This document shows, piece by piece, positions 34,968-43,925 of a DNA stretch of 52,673 bases. The stretch lies in contig CAMFHP010000052.1 in the NCBI GenBank assembly GCA_945952225.1, positions 1-52,673 of the forward strand, in the 5' to 3' direction. Position 1 is the first letter of the stretch. Each line of letters opens with the position of its first letter. The notes beneath the pieces were generated by a model that was not told where the DNA came from, searched no databases, and saw nothing but the letters and a program-made list of their open reading frames with translations. The translations under genes and the position numbers were made by a program. The stretch is from an uncultured Myxococcaceae bacterium (GTDB lineage: Bacteria > Myxococcota_A > Polyangia > Polyangiales > Ga0077539).

Positions 34968-34997
34968 ACTCTATCGAGCTCGGCCGCGTGGCGTCAA
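34968..34997 (-). promoter_or_regulatory. Candidate promoter giving a near-leaderless transcript
   Basis: Minus strand TTGACG (34997-34992), 18-bp spacer, TAGAGT (34973-34968). The -10 box ends only 8 bases before ATG 34959, so transcription would start at or almost at the start codon. Confidence 0.35.
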
Positions 34998-35130
34998 CGG
35001 GGGACCACAGCACGACCTCACCGCGTCAGCACATCCCATCGGGACCCGATGCGGGCAGGTGCCGCCGCCGGGTGCCCCTTGCGATGGCACCCGACGAGCT
35101 CGCGGAATGTGGTCGGAGAGAGGTTTGCGG

Positions 35131-36633
35131 TCAGTGCGCGGCGGGCGCAGGAGCGGCGGGCGCAGGAGCGGCGGGCGCAGGAGCGCCGGGCGCAGGAGCG
35201 CCGGGCGCAGGAGCGGCAGGCGCAGGAGCAGCCGTGCCGTTTGCGGGAGCCTCCGGCGTCGGCGCAGGCGCAGGCGCAGCACCCGCGCCGGGGATGCTCG
35301 CCATCGCACGCATCGCAGCCAGCGTCTGGTCGATGTTCTGGATGTATCGGCGCGAGCGCTGGATGTGGTCCGTGAACCGTGCGTTCGTCCCCGCACGCTG
35401 CTGGAACTGCTGCAGGAACTCACGCGCATGTTCCAGATCGGCAGTCTGTCCACCGAGGTAGCTCATGTTGAGCACCCCGAGGTTGAAGTACGCGTCGGCG
35501 CGGTTTGCGTCGAGCGTCCGCGCGCGCTCGTACTCCTGCTGCGCCTGCTGGAGCAACGCGGGGCGCTGATCTTCGGGCGTCGCATCAACGCGCGCGAGAC
35601 CGCGCAGGGCCACGCCGAGGCCGATGTGAGCGTCGTAGCTGTCGTTGCGCAGCTCCACCGCGTGCTGGAAGGCCTCGCGCGCATCCTGATAGCCACGGAA
35701 CGAGAGGTTGATCGTTCCGTAGTTCACCCACGCCTCGAACATCGTGGGGCTGAGCTGGTAGGCACGCTGAAAGTGTCCCAGCGCCTTGATGATCTCACCA
35801 CGGCGGATGTCGATGATCCCCCAGGTGTTGTGGATGTCGGCCATGAAGCCGCGCACATCCGCCGAGAGTTCGCTCTGCGCGGCCGCTGCCACCTGGGCAG
35901 CCTGGGCGCACACGAGCCCGGCGAGGAAGATGCGCTGCGAGTAGGGATCGTCGCCGGCCTGCTGCAGGTACGACAACGCGAGCTGGTTGCGCGCGGGGAG
36001 GTAGCGGTCATCGAGCGCGAGGGCTGCGCGGATGTTGCGAATCACCTCGCCCCACTGCTGATCATTGGTGGGCCCCGCCTCGCGGAGCACCATCGCGAGG
36101 TTGGTGTAGCCCTCGACGCAGTGGGTGGGGTCCTGATGGATGGCTTCCTCGAAGGCCGTCCTCGCCGCTGCAGTATCGCGACGCCGGTAGGCCATCACGC
36201 CGAGTTCGACCTTCGCGCGGCAGTAGTTGCCGTTGCCGGCCTGCAGCGCGCGGTTGAGCGACTGCGTGGCCTGCTCGGCCATGTTGCAGCGCTGATAGAC
36301 CATCGCCCGGTTGAACCAGGCCTCGGGGAAGTTCCCGTTCGGCTGGGCCTGCGCGGCCTCCTCGAACTTGCCCGCGACCTCGTTGCACGAGTCGGCCGAC
36401 CAGTCGCCGCGACCGTTGTTGGCGTCGTCGTGCGTGCGCATCGACTGAGCCGCGTCGTTGAAGCGCTGGTTGGCGCTCTGAGTCACCGCGGTGCCCGTGG
36501 CCGTGGTCACGGTCTGTCCCGTGGCGGGGTTCACGGCAGCGTTGTTCGCCGTGGTGCCACCGCGGGTCGACTGCGAACCGCCGCAGGCCGCGAGGAGGGT
36601 GAACACCAGCGTGAGGGATCGTGTCGTCTTCAT
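35131..36633 (-). CDS. TPR lipoprotein with Pro/Ala tail (GltE/AglT-like)
   Basis: 500 residues. Lipobox Leu-Ala-Ala-Cys (Cys17), Asn/Thr-rich linker, then about eight TPRs between 60 and 420 (for example AWFNRAMVYQRCNMAEQ, AHIGLGVALRG, ADAYFNLGVLNMSY). The last 45 residues are Ala-Pro repeats (APAPGAPAPGAPAPAAP), encoded by 15-bp DNA repeats. Size, lipidation, TPR content and position directly after a GltD-like gene fit GltE/AglT, the outer-membrane TPR lipoprotein of the gliding complex. Gap to the upstream gene is 17 bases, indicating co-transcription. Confidence 0.85.
   Translation of the reverse strand: MKTTRSLTLVFTLLAACGGSQSTRGGTTANNAAVNPATGQTVTTATGTAVTQSANQRFNDAAQSMRTHDDANNGRGDWSADSCNEVAGKFEEAAQAQPNGNFPEAWFNRAMVYQRCNMAEQATQSLNRALQAGNGNYCRAKVELGVMAYRRRDTAAARTAFEEAIHQDPTHCVEGYTNLAMVLREAGPTNDQQWGEVIRNIRAALALDDRYLPARNQLALSYLQQAGDDPYSQRIFLAGLVCAQAAQVAAAAQSELSADVRGFMADIHNTWGIIDIRRGEIIKALGHFQRAYQLSPTMFEAWVNYGTINLSFRGYQDAREAFQHAVELRNDSYDAHIGLGVALRGLARVDATPEDQRPALLQQAQQEYERARTLDANRADAYFNLGVLNMSYLGGQTADLEHAREFLQQFQQRAGTNARFTDHIQRSRRYIQNIDQTLAAMRAMASIPGAGAAPAPAPTPEAPANGTAAPAPAAPAPGAPAPGAPAPAAPAPAAPAPAAH
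35141..35230. repeat. Six 15-bp tandem repeats (Ala-Pro tail)
   Basis: Six consecutive 15-base units of type gcgggcgcaggagcg: three identical, then three with one to three substitutions. They encode the Ala-Pro-Ala-Pro-Ala/Gly tail of the GltE-like lipoprotein and are a candidate site of length variation between strains. Confidence 0.9.
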
Positions 36634-36650
36634 GGCGTGCCTCGCTCCCT

Positions 36651-39600
36651 TCAGTTAGCGCCCTGCTGCGCGTTGGTGTCAGAGGATCCGGAGCCCGACT
36701 GGGCCTCCTCGTCCTGGGCTTCGGCGGCGGTCTGGAGCTGGTAGACCACGCGCGCGTCGGTGGGACGCGAGAAGATCAGGTTCGGTTCCACGCGGACCTC
36801 GTCGGCCACGGGGAAGCGCGCTCGATCGATCTCGTTGAGGCCGCGCTCACAGAGCTGCGTCCACTCGTTGAACCAGTGCACCGTCGTCGACGTGCGGATG
36901 CAGCGCTGGAAGCCCTCCGTCGCCACGTTCACGAAGCGCTGCGTCTGCTCATCGCGCATCACGTTGTAGGCGTCGAGGAGCTCGGGGTTGCGCTGCACGT
37001 CGGGCGGCGCCGCGGCCGTGCGGATGTAGGTCGCGAAGTAGAAGAACATGTCGGCCAGGCGGGCGTTGGCAGCCACCTCCCAGTTCGGCACGTGCATGTT
37101 CACCACGACCGTGTACTGGCGCGTGGCGTCTTCGTTGAGGAATCGCAGCTGCTCGGTGATGAACGGCTGCAGCGTGCGCTGCGCCCAGGTGTCGTACGCG
37201 CGACGAGTGCCGGCGCCGCGGTACACGGGCAGACGACGCGTCTTGAAGCGCTGGTAGATCACCTCGGCGAGGTAGAAGCGCGCCTCGGCGACGGCCTCCT
37301 TGCTCTTCTCCACCGCGTCTCCCTCGACGCCGTCGTCGAGCTGCTCGCGGATCGTCGTCTCGCCCTGCGGGTGCTCACCTTCACCCCACAGCTGGGCCGC
37401 CTGCGAGAAGTACTGCGTCGACTGGCGCTCGTCGTTGAGGTTCCAGTAGCCACGCGCGAGGGCCACGGCGCCCTGGATCTTCTGGTCGAGCGTTCCCTGC
37501 GCCGCGTACGTACGCATGAAGTTCGAGTAGTGGCGAACGACGTCATTCCACGCCGAGCGGATCTCGACGTCACGCTGACGGCGCTCATCGGCGCCGTTCA
37601 CGGGCTGGCGCTTCAGACGCGCGACGCGGTCGGTGAAGATCTGTCCGATCGAGAACACGACGTTCGCTGCATCGCGACGGCGCGCGGGGTCGCCGCCGAA
37701 GTAGCGGGCAAACTTCTGCGCGTTGTCGAGAGCGTGCTGCTCTTCACCGAGACCGATGCGGAAGATCGTCGCCTGACGGAGCGCGTCGGCAGCCTGTGCG
37801 ACCACATCCTCTTCGGGCTGGTGCGTGAGACGCGCGGCCTCGCGGGCGGCGTTGATCGCCTCCTGACGGTGCGTGTGCACGTACTCGGCGTACTGCTCGT
37901 AGAGGTCTGCCGCACGACGGAACACCTGGATCGCGTGGTAGTTGCCCGCGAGGCGGTAGAGCGCGCGCTGCGCCCACGTGCTGTTGCGCGGGAGGAAGAT
38001 CTGCACGAGGCGCTCACGAATGCGCATCGAGCGACCGAGCTGGAGGGCCGCGTCGCTCTCGATGGCGGCGTTGTAGAGCATCTCGTCGAGTCGGCCGCAC
38101 TCGCGGTGCGTGCGCACGATCGTGACGTACTCCTGGCTCGCCTCACCGTGACGGCCCGACGACGCGAGCGCCTCGGCCTTCTTGCGAAGGATCTGGCACT
38201 GAAGCTCTTCCATGCGGTGGCAGAAGTCCTCGTGCTGCGGACGCGCCTGCGGGGTGCAGAACGACGCGACGAAGCGCGGAACCTCTTCACCCATCGAGTC
38301 GAAGCACGCCGGGCGCTGCGGGTTCCACATCGACCCCATCACGTTGAGCGAGTCGAGGTAGAGGTCGGCCGAGATCTCGCGGAGGTTCTCGGGGTCCGGC
38401 ACATCGGCGGGCATGTTCGCGATGTCGCGGAAGATCGTCGCCGCCTCTTCGAAGTGGTTCGCGTTGTAGAAGAGGTACGCGCGACGATACTTGATCGTCA
38501 GCATGATCGTGCGCGGGTCCTGGTCGTCGATGCGCGGCGCCTGGCCCTGCTGGTTCTGCACGAAGCACACGTAGCGCGTGAACGCGCGGAGCATGCCCTC
38601 TTCCTCGCGGTTGAGGTCGCGCGGCACCATGCGGATGCGCTCCTGCGCGAGGCGCTGGGCCTCGGTGAGGTTGCGCTGCGTGTTCGCCGTGGCGGTGCGC
38701 GTCGCGTTGCGATCTCCGCGCTGCGTCGCCGCACGATTCAGGTTGAGCGCGAAGAGCTCGTTGTAACAGAGCACGGCCTTGTAGGCGGCGTCCTCGGTGT
38801 ACTCGCCGGTCGGGTTCATCTCGACGACGGCGTCATATGCAGGGCCGCACTGCGCGAAGTTGTGCGCGTCGCGGAGCATGTCGGCGCGGTAGTACGCGAT
38901 GCGGTAGCGCGTGGGCCAGTCGGCGCGCTGGTACTCGGGGAACTCGACCTCGTCGAAGTCGGGGAACTCGTCGAGGAGCTTCTGATAGAGCTCACCGACC
39001 ATGCGCATCGTGTTGGGGTCACGCGTTCCACGCGTCTGCGCGGCGCCGTCGGCCGCGCGGCCGATCGCTTCGAGGTGCCAGTGCGAGGCGACATCGAAGG
39101 TGACGCGAGCCGCATGGTCGCGGCACTGGTGGCGGGCCGTCTCCGCGCGCTGCGACTGACGGAACGTGTTGTACACGTCGATCAGGCGCTGCACCTCGGT
39201 CATCTGCTCGGGCTTCGGCCGCGAGGCGATCACCGCACGCGCGACCTGAGACTGCCAGAAGCAGATCTTGTCGTCGGAGGAACGGGCCTCCATGAGCGTG
39301 TGGTACATCGAGATCGAGTTCGCCCACTGACCGTTGTCGTGATAGAGCTCGGCGAGCTTCTCAAACATGTCGTACGCGTTCGCTTCGTCGTTGGCGTAAC
39401 GACGGAACGTGTTGAGCGCGTTCGAGGGGTTCAGCGGGTGCTGCGCGTTGCCGTACACCTGCGCGTAGACCGTCACGAGCTCCATGCGGGCGTTGCCCAG
39501 GAGCGATCGGACCGACGGCGCGTTGGGGTGCTGACGGCCGTACTCGATGACCTCGAAGAACTTCTGCAGCGAGCCTTCGTAGTCGCTCAGATTGTAGAGA

Positions 39601-40541
39601 ACCCAGGCCATCTTGTAGGTGGCGTAGCCGAAGACCTGGTTGTTCTCGTCCTGCACGGCGAGTACGCGCTCGTAGAAGAGGCGCGCGTTCTCCATCTCGC
39701 CCGTGTCGAAGTAGTGCTCGGCGAACGAGAGGTACGCGTTCGGCACGTACGGCGACTGCGGAAAGCGCTGGATCATCGTGCGGTACACGCGCAGCGCTTC
39801 GTCGTGGCGGTTCGCGTCCTGGAGCGCGAAGCCCAGGTAGAACAGCGCCTGATCCATGTGCTCGTAGTTCGGGGCGCTCTCGACGAGCACCTGGAACGTG
39901 CGGATCAGCTGCTCGCGGTACTGCCCGCCCTCCTGGCGGAACGTCTGCTGCCGCTGCTGGAGCGTCGCGACCTGCGCGTCGTTGTGCGCCTGACGCGCCT
40001 GGAAGATGTCTTCCTCGAGCTCCTCGGCGGCGCCGTTCTTCGCCGTGAGGAGTTCCTGGTAGTCCTCGGCGAGGCGCATGAGCGCCGGCGGCCGGTTCGC
40101 GTCGTTGGGACGCATGTTGCGAACGAGCGTCGCCGTCAGACGGATCTCGTTGAGCAGCAGCTGCTCGCTGCGCTCCTGGATCTGACGCTGCCGGAGGATG
40201 TCGCGCGTGCCGATGCGGGTGCCGGGCGTGCGCGCTTCCTTGGTCTTGTTCTTGTTCTTGTTCTCGTCGACGCGCTGCACGGCGCCGGGGACGCCGGTCG
40301 ATGCGTGCTGGCCGAACCGCGTGGCGGTGGCCGGACACTCGGTGGCGCGCCCTCGCGCATCGTCGGCGATGCACACGTTGGCGGCCACCGTGGGCACCGT
40401 CGGGATGGCGATTTCTTCGGTCGCTGCGGGTGCGTTGGTTCGGTTCCCTCCGCGGCGTGGCTGCGCAATGGCAAGCACGCCCGCGAGGAACCACACAGCC
40501 GCGAGGACCCACGCGACTCTGGGATGCGTTCCGCGAATCAT
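36651..40541 (-). CDS. Large periplasmic TPR protein (GltD/AgmU-like)
   Basis: 1296 residues with an N-terminal signal (WVLAAVWFLAGVLAIAQ, about 10-26) and otherwise long helical repeats across the length: HMDQALFYLGFALQDANRH (near 240), PYVPNAYLSFAEHYFDTG, AYDMFEKLAELYHDNG, ALYRLAGNYHAIQVF and more. A charged Asn/Lys patch (NKNKNKTK) lies near residue 97. Several Cys residues suggest an oxidising compartment. M. xanthus GltD/AgmU is a periplasmic TPR protein of about this length, encoded directly before gltE/aglT, the arrangement seen here. The C-terminus is Glu/Ser/Gln-rich and disordered. Assignment from architecture and order. Confidence 0.85.
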   Translation of the reverse strand: MIRGTHPRVAWVLAAVWFLAGVLAIAQPRRGGNRTNAPAATEEIAIPTVPTVAANVCIADDARGRATECPATATRFGQHASTGVPGAVQRVDENKNKNKTKEARTPGTRIGTRDILRQRQIQERSEQLLLNEIRLTATLVRNMRPNDANRPPALMRLAEDYQELLTAKNGAAEELEEDIFQARQAHNDAQVATLQQRQQTFRQEGGQYREQLIRTFQVLVESAPNYEHMDQALFYLGFALQDANRHDEALRVYRTMIQRFPQSPYVPNAYLSFAEHYFDTGEMENARLFYERVLAVQDENNQVFGYATYKMAWVLYNLSDYEGSLQKFFEVIEYGRQHPNAPSVRSLLGNARMELVTVYAQVYGNAQHPLNPSNALNTFRRYANDEANAYDMFEKLAELYHDNGQWANSISMYHTLMEARSSDDKICFWQSQVARAVIASRPKPEQMTEVQRLIDVYNTFRQSQRAETARHQCRDHAARVTFDVASHWHLEAIGRAADGAAQTRGTRDPNTMRMVGELYQKLLDEFPDFDEVEFPEYQRADWPTRYRIAYYRADMLRDAHNFAQCGPAYDAVVEMNPTGEYTEDAAYKAVLCYNELFALNLNRAATQRGDRNATRTATANTQRNLTEAQRLAQERIRMVPRDLNREEEGMLRAFTRYVCFVQNQQGQAPRIDDQDPRTIMLTIKYRRAYLFYNANHFEEAATIFRDIANMPADVPDPENLREISADLYLDSLNVMGSMWNPQRPACFDSMGEEVPRFVASFCTPQARPQHEDFCHRMEELQCQILRKKAEALASSGRHGEASQEYVTIVRTHRECGRLDEMLYNAAIESDAALQLGRSMRIRERLVQIFLPRNSTWAQRALYRLAGNYHAIQVFRRAADLYEQYAEYVHTHRQEAINAAREAARLTHQPEEDVVAQAADALRQATIFRIGLGEEQHALDNAQKFARYFGGDPARRRDAANVVFSIGQIFTDRVARLKRQPVNGADERRQRDVEIRSAWNDVVRHYSNFMRTYAAQGTLDQKIQGAVALARGYWNLNDERQSTQYFSQAAQLWGEGEHPQGETTIREQLDDGVEGDAVEKSKEAVAEARFYLAEVIYQRFKTRRLPVYRGAGTRRAYDTWAQRTLQPFITEQLRFLNEDATRQYTVVVNMHVPNWEVAANARLADMFFYFATYIRTAAAPPDVQRNPELLDAYNVMRDEQTQRFVNVATEGFQRCIRTSTTVHWFNEWTQLCERGLNEIDRARFPVADEVRVEPNLIFSRPTDARVVYQLQTAAEAQDEEAQSGSGSSDTNAQQGAN

Positions 40542-40631
40542 GGGCTCAGGTCTCCGTGGAGAGTGAACGGGGCTGCCGGACGCAGGAAGGCCCTGCGCCG
40601 CGGCTCATGGTTGGGGAGTCGTGCGGTGCCT

Positions 40632-42251
40632 TCAGCGGCCGCAGCGGGAGGTGATGGCCTGGCGGTAGAAGCCAAGCTCGTCGCGCCAGAACTCGCCGTT
40701 GAACGGCCAGAGGTAGTGCTCTTCATCGGCCGTCACGCGGTTCGCGCGCGACTCCTGCACCGTCACCTGCTGCTGCTGCATCTCCTGCGAGAGCTGACCG
40801 CGGCGGGCGTTGAGGATCTCGATGAGGATGGCCGTGCCCTGGTTCTGGAGGTCGGCGAGCTCGTCGACCGCGCGGGTGTAACGGCCGCGCGCGAGGTTGC
40901 CCGCGTTCTCGATCGCGAAGCTCTTCGCGACGGCGATGTCCTGGATGATGCGCGCGCCCACCGAGCTGTTGCGGAAGGCCTGCGGCATCTGCGCGTGGCG
41001 GCGCTCCTCGCCTTCGAGCTGGTTCACGTACTCGATGTTGCGGAGCAGCGTGCGATCGGAGAACGCGCTCTCGACTACGGGACGGAGGCGGTTCGGCAGG
41101 TTGGCGTGGCCCTCGCGCACATCCTTGAGGAAGCGGAAGAAGCTCGTGTCGTCCTGGTACTGCTGCAGGTAGCGCTCGATCTCGGGCCGCAGGCTGCCGT
41201 AGCGCTCGTTGAACTGCGCGAGCACCTCTTCGGCCTCGTCGTAACGGCAGCTCGAGAAGAAGATCACCGACTTGAGCACCAGCGACTCGGGATACCAGGC
41301 GTTGGTGAAGAACGGCGACCCGAGCGTGTGCACGTTGCCGAGCGCGCGGGGGTAGTCCTGCTGGAGGAAGTACGCCCAGCTCTCCTCGAAGAGCGCGTCG
41401 AGCCAGTATTCCGAGTCGACGTCGACGTGGTTCCAGCTCTCGACGGCCGCGTCGTAGTGACGCGTGGAGTAGTAGAGCCGCGCGAGTTCGAGCCACGCGA
41501 GATCGCCCATGCGGTCTTCGTCTTCGACGCCCTCGACGCCCTCTTCGAGCGCGTGGAGCACCTCACGGAAGGCCTCGACCGCGGGCTGCGAGCGACGCGC
41601 GTTCACGTGCGAGATGCCCTCGAAGAAGCGCGACTGCACGTAGAAGGGCGAGTTGCGCTGCACGCGGCGGAAGAGCGCGATCGCCTCGTCGTACTGGCCG
41701 TCCTTGTACTTGCTGCGGCCCATGAGATAGAGCAGCTGGTTGTACAGAACGCGGTTCTCGTTGTTGTTGAACTGGTCGAGCTCTTCGGTGGGGTACCGAC
41801 CGACGCGACGGATGATGTCCGCGGGCTCGGGGAGCTGCGACGCGAGCTGCGCGAGCCACTGGAGCGTCGCGCGGAAGTAGAGATGCGCGTTGCCACGCTC
41901 GACGATCTCGTCGAACACCGCGAGCGCCGACTGATAGAAGCCCAGGTGGTAGAGGCACTTGCCCAGGTGGAACTGTGCCTTCTGCTGGTTCGCAGGCGCG
42001 TCGCCGGTCTCTCCTTCGACCACGCGCTGGAACTGCACGCACGACTCCTGGTAGCGCTCCTGCTGATAGAGGCGCAGTGCGTTGGCGAGCGCTTCGCTCG
42101 GCGGACCTTCCGCGGGAGGAGCGTCGCTCGATCCCTGCGCGAAGTTCATGTCGGGCTGGGCCTGCTGACCCGTGGCCGTCGCCGAGATCCCCAGCGCAGC
42201 CATCAGCGCGCCCGCTCCCGCGAGGATCTTCCAGTCAACCCTGCGCACCAT
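40632..42251 (-). CDS. Periplasmic TPR protein (GltC-like)
   Basis: 539 residues from ATG 42251; a GTG one codon upstream is the alternative, and the ribosome-binding sequence is weak (gagagagg). Signal peptide at about 10-30 (ILAGAGALMAALGISATATGQ). TPR units follow: LRLYQQERYQESCVQFQRV, FHLGKCLYHLGFYQSALAVF, LYLMGRSKYKDGQYDEA, WAYFLQQDYPRAL. The C-terminus carries YLWPFNGEFWRDELGFY followed by a final Cys, a conserved-looking ending I associate with GltC of the gliding complex. First gene of the minus-strand cluster, 90 bases before the GltD-like gene. Confidence 0.83.
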   Translation of the reverse strand: MVRRVDWKILAGAGALMAALGISATATGQQAQPDMNFAQGSSDAPPAEGPPSEALANALRLYQQERYQESCVQFQRVVEGETGDAPANQQKAQFHLGKCLYHLGFYQSALAVFDEIVERGNAHLYFRATLQWLAQLASQLPEPADIIRRVGRYPTEELDQFNNNENRVLYNQLLYLMGRSKYKDGQYDEAIALFRRVQRNSPFYVQSRFFEGISHVNARRSQPAVEAFREVLHALEEGVEGVEDEDRMGDLAWLELARLYYSTRHYDAAVESWNHVDVDSEYWLDALFEESWAYFLQQDYPRALGNVHTLGSPFFTNAWYPESLVLKSVIFFSSCRYDEAEEVLAQFNERYGSLRPEIERYLQQYQDDTSFFRFLKDVREGHANLPNRLRPVVESAFSDRTLLRNIEYVNQLEGEERRHAQMPQAFRNSSVGARIIQDIAVAKSFAIENAGNLARGRYTRAVDELADLQNQGTAILIEILNARRGQLSQEMQQQQVTVQESRANRVTADEEHYLWPFNGEFWRDELGFYRQAITSRCGR

Positions 42252-42254
42252 CAC

Positions 42255-42647
42255 TTACTGCCTCTCTCTGTCGCGCCACGCTCGACGCGGTTGCAGATCG
42301 CACGAACCAACCTCCATGCCACGCACGCACCCAGGCAATACCCGGCATGAACCGGCGGGACTCTACGTGAGGTCTCCGTGAGAGAGAAGCGTTTCTTCAA
42401 TCACGCCCGATGCGCCCCGTTGTGGTCATGCGGGTGACCATGAGCCCATTGCGGTTGGCGGCGCTGCGGCCCTCACGACGCGTCTGCGGGCGCGCTCCCA
42501 GGGCGTCTCGCAGCACGGGCCCCGAGGCTGGTTTTGATCTTGACGCTCTCGTCACGGCGACGTTAGCGTGCCGCTCGTTCCGGCGGTGCGGCATACGCGT
42601 TGCGTTGTATTTCCCGTGTTGTGGGAACTCATTCGAGGAGTGTGATC
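42255..42647. other. Gene-free divergent intergenic region (393 bases)
   Basis: Lies between the divergent GltC-like gene and the Cys-rich lipoprotein. It holds a minus-strand TAGAGT box (42365-42360), about 100 bases before ATG 42251, without a convincing -35. On the plus strand TTGACG (42540-42545) is followed after 17 bases by the weak TTAGCG, and the ribosome-binding site gaggag sits at 42635-42640. No RNA gene, repeat or credible ORF seen. Confidence 0.5.
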
Positions 42648-43082
42648 GTGTCCGTGAGCAGACTGTTCGCAACCATCGGAGTCGGCCTCGTGGTCGGCGT
42701 GGTCGGCTGTGGTGACGCGGGCGTGGGTGATCCCTGCGCGCCGACGCGCCCCGGTGGCCAGCCCTGCAATCCGAACGTCACCGGCATGTCGGCCGGCTGC
42801 TTCAGCGGTACCGAGATCTATCTGGAGACGCAGTCTCTCCAGTGCCGTTCGCGCATCTGCCTCGTGTACAACTACGCCGAAGCCGCGGACACCACGGGCC
42901 GTGAGCGCCCGCGCCGGGTGTACTGCACGTGCCGCTGCGGCGTGCCGGCGAGCCTCGCATCGTCGACGGATCCGGGCGTGCTCTGCACCTGCCCCGAAGG
43001 GTTCACCTGCAAGACCGACCTCGCCGGTGCGCAGTACAACCCTGGCGTGCAGGGCTCCTACTGCATCCGCTCGGGCACCTGA
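42648..43082 (+). CDS. Cys-rich lipoprotein
   Basis: 144 residues. Three GTG codons (42642, 42648, 42654) are possible starts. GTG 42648 is best placed, 7 bases after gaggag (42635-42640), and gives a lipoprotein signal with lipobox Val-Val-Gly-Cys (Cys21). The mature part has about 14 cysteines, including YCTCRCGVP, LCTCPEGFTCKTD and a final SYCIRSGT. An EGF-like or knottin-like disulfide-rich surface domain is likely, but I recognise no named family. No link to its neighbours is evident beyond sharing the divergent region with the gliding-like cluster. Confidence 0.8.
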   Translation: MSVSRLFATIGVGLVVGVVGCGDAGVGDPCAPTRPGGQPCNPNVTGMSAGCFSGTEIYLETQSLQCRSRICLVYNYAEAADTTGRERPRRVYCTCRCGVPASLASSTDPGVLCTCPEGFTCKTDLAGAQYNPGVQGSYCIRSGT

Positions 43083-43125
43083 TCCCGCTCGTTCGCTCCC
43101 TCCTCCGTTCCCGGCGCTCCCATCC

Positions 43126-43485
43126 GTGACCCGAGACGACACCACGGCGCGCGGTCGCGCTGCCGAGGCGCTCGTCGCGGCGCACCTCGAATCGCTCGGA
43201 TACATCGTGCTCGCGCGCAACGCTCGTGTGGGCCGCGACGAACTCGACCTCGTGGTCCTCGATGGCGCGACGCTCGTGGTCGTTGAAGTACGTGCGCGAC
43301 GGGCCGACGCGATGGTGCACCCGCTCGCGACCCTCACCGCGGCGAAGCAGCAGAAGCTCCGACGTGCGACGGCCCGCTACGCTGCAGAGCGCGCACATCG
43401 CGGTGACGTGCGAATCGACGTGGTCACGGTGATCGAGGGTGTCATCGAGCGCTACGAGGGCGCGATCACCTTCGAAGAATCGTGA
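43126..43485 (+). CDS. YraN/UPF0102 family nuclease-like protein
   Basis: 119 residues from GTG 43126, which opens right before Thr-Arg-Asp-Asp. Family pattern: GRAAEALVAAHLESLGY, then RDELDLVVLDG and VVVEVRARR, the restriction-endonuclease-like core with Asp and Glu-x-Arg in place. The usual GEID is DELD here. The family is widespread and predicted to act on Holliday junctions or other DNA; the role in vivo is not settled. 43 bases after the lipoprotein gene; converges on the response regulator with 10 bases between. Confidence 0.88.
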   Translation: MTRDDTTARGRAAEALVAAHLESLGYIVLARNARVGRDELDLVVLDGATLVVVEVRARRADAMVHPLATLTAAKQQKLRRATARYAAERAHRGDVRIDVVTVIEGVIERYEGAITFEES

Positions 43486-43495
43486 AGCATCGAGA

Positions 43496-43873
43496 TCAGC
43501 GAGGCGCGAGGAGCGCTTCGAGCTGATCGGCGAGGTGCATCTTCGAAACGGCGCGGCACACCCCCGTCGCCGTGAGCTCGCGCACCGAGGCGGTGTCGAT
43601 GTTCCCCGACGCGACGACGAAGCGTCCGCGGAGCTCCGGGTGTTGTGCGAGTGCCTGTTCGAGGAAGGCCGGACCGTGGAGAGGCGGCATCTCCATGTCG
43701 AAGATCACGAGGTCGAACTCGCGGTCCTGCGCGAGGAGCGCCAGCGCGTCGACGCCCGAGCCCTTCGCGACGATCTCATACCCGTGCAGCGTGAGGAGCC
43801 GTCCGACTGCCCGTAACAGAAACGGGTCGTCATCGACGAGGAGGAGGCGTGCGCGGCGGGAGGATGGGCTCAC
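43496..43873 (-). CDS. Stand-alone receiver-domain response regulator
   Basis: 125 residues, one receiver (CheY-like) domain and nothing else. The acidic pocket is D14/D15, the phospho-acceptor D59 (IFDMEMP), the switch residue Ser89 (VASGN) and the conserved Lys111 (VSKMH). It is predicted to be phosphorylated by an unlinked histidine kinase and to act by protein contact. The start is GTG 43873; extending further would enter the glyQ coding region. It follows glyQ on the same strand by 52 bases, where glyS usually sits. Confidence 0.87.
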   Translation of the reverse strand: MSPSSRRARLLLVDDDPFLLRAVGRLLTLHGYEIVAKGSGVDALALLAQDREFDLVIFDMEMPPLHGPAFLEQALAQHPELRGRFVVASGNIDTASVRELTATGVCRAVSKMHLADQLEALLAPR

Positions 43874-43925
43874 GGCTTCGTGCGACGTCGGGCGTTCGAG
43901 GGGGCGGGAGATGCGAGCGTGCGTC

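Noticed and set aside
35141-35230. Regular 15-bp repeats considered as a CRISPR array
   Set aside because: Units are contiguous with no spacers and are in frame with an Ala-Pro tail; no cas genes.
42300-42340. Sigma-54-like TGGCATG-N4-TTGG (minus strand) upstream of the GltC-like gene
   Set aside because: The essential GC at -12 is GG, and no enhancer-binding protein gene is near.
36621-42350. A 1909-codon open frame on the plus strand opposite the GltC/GltD/GltE-like genes
   Set aside because: It crosses several real gene boundaries and shows low-information Arg/Val/His-rich sequence, as expected of antisense in high-GC DNA.
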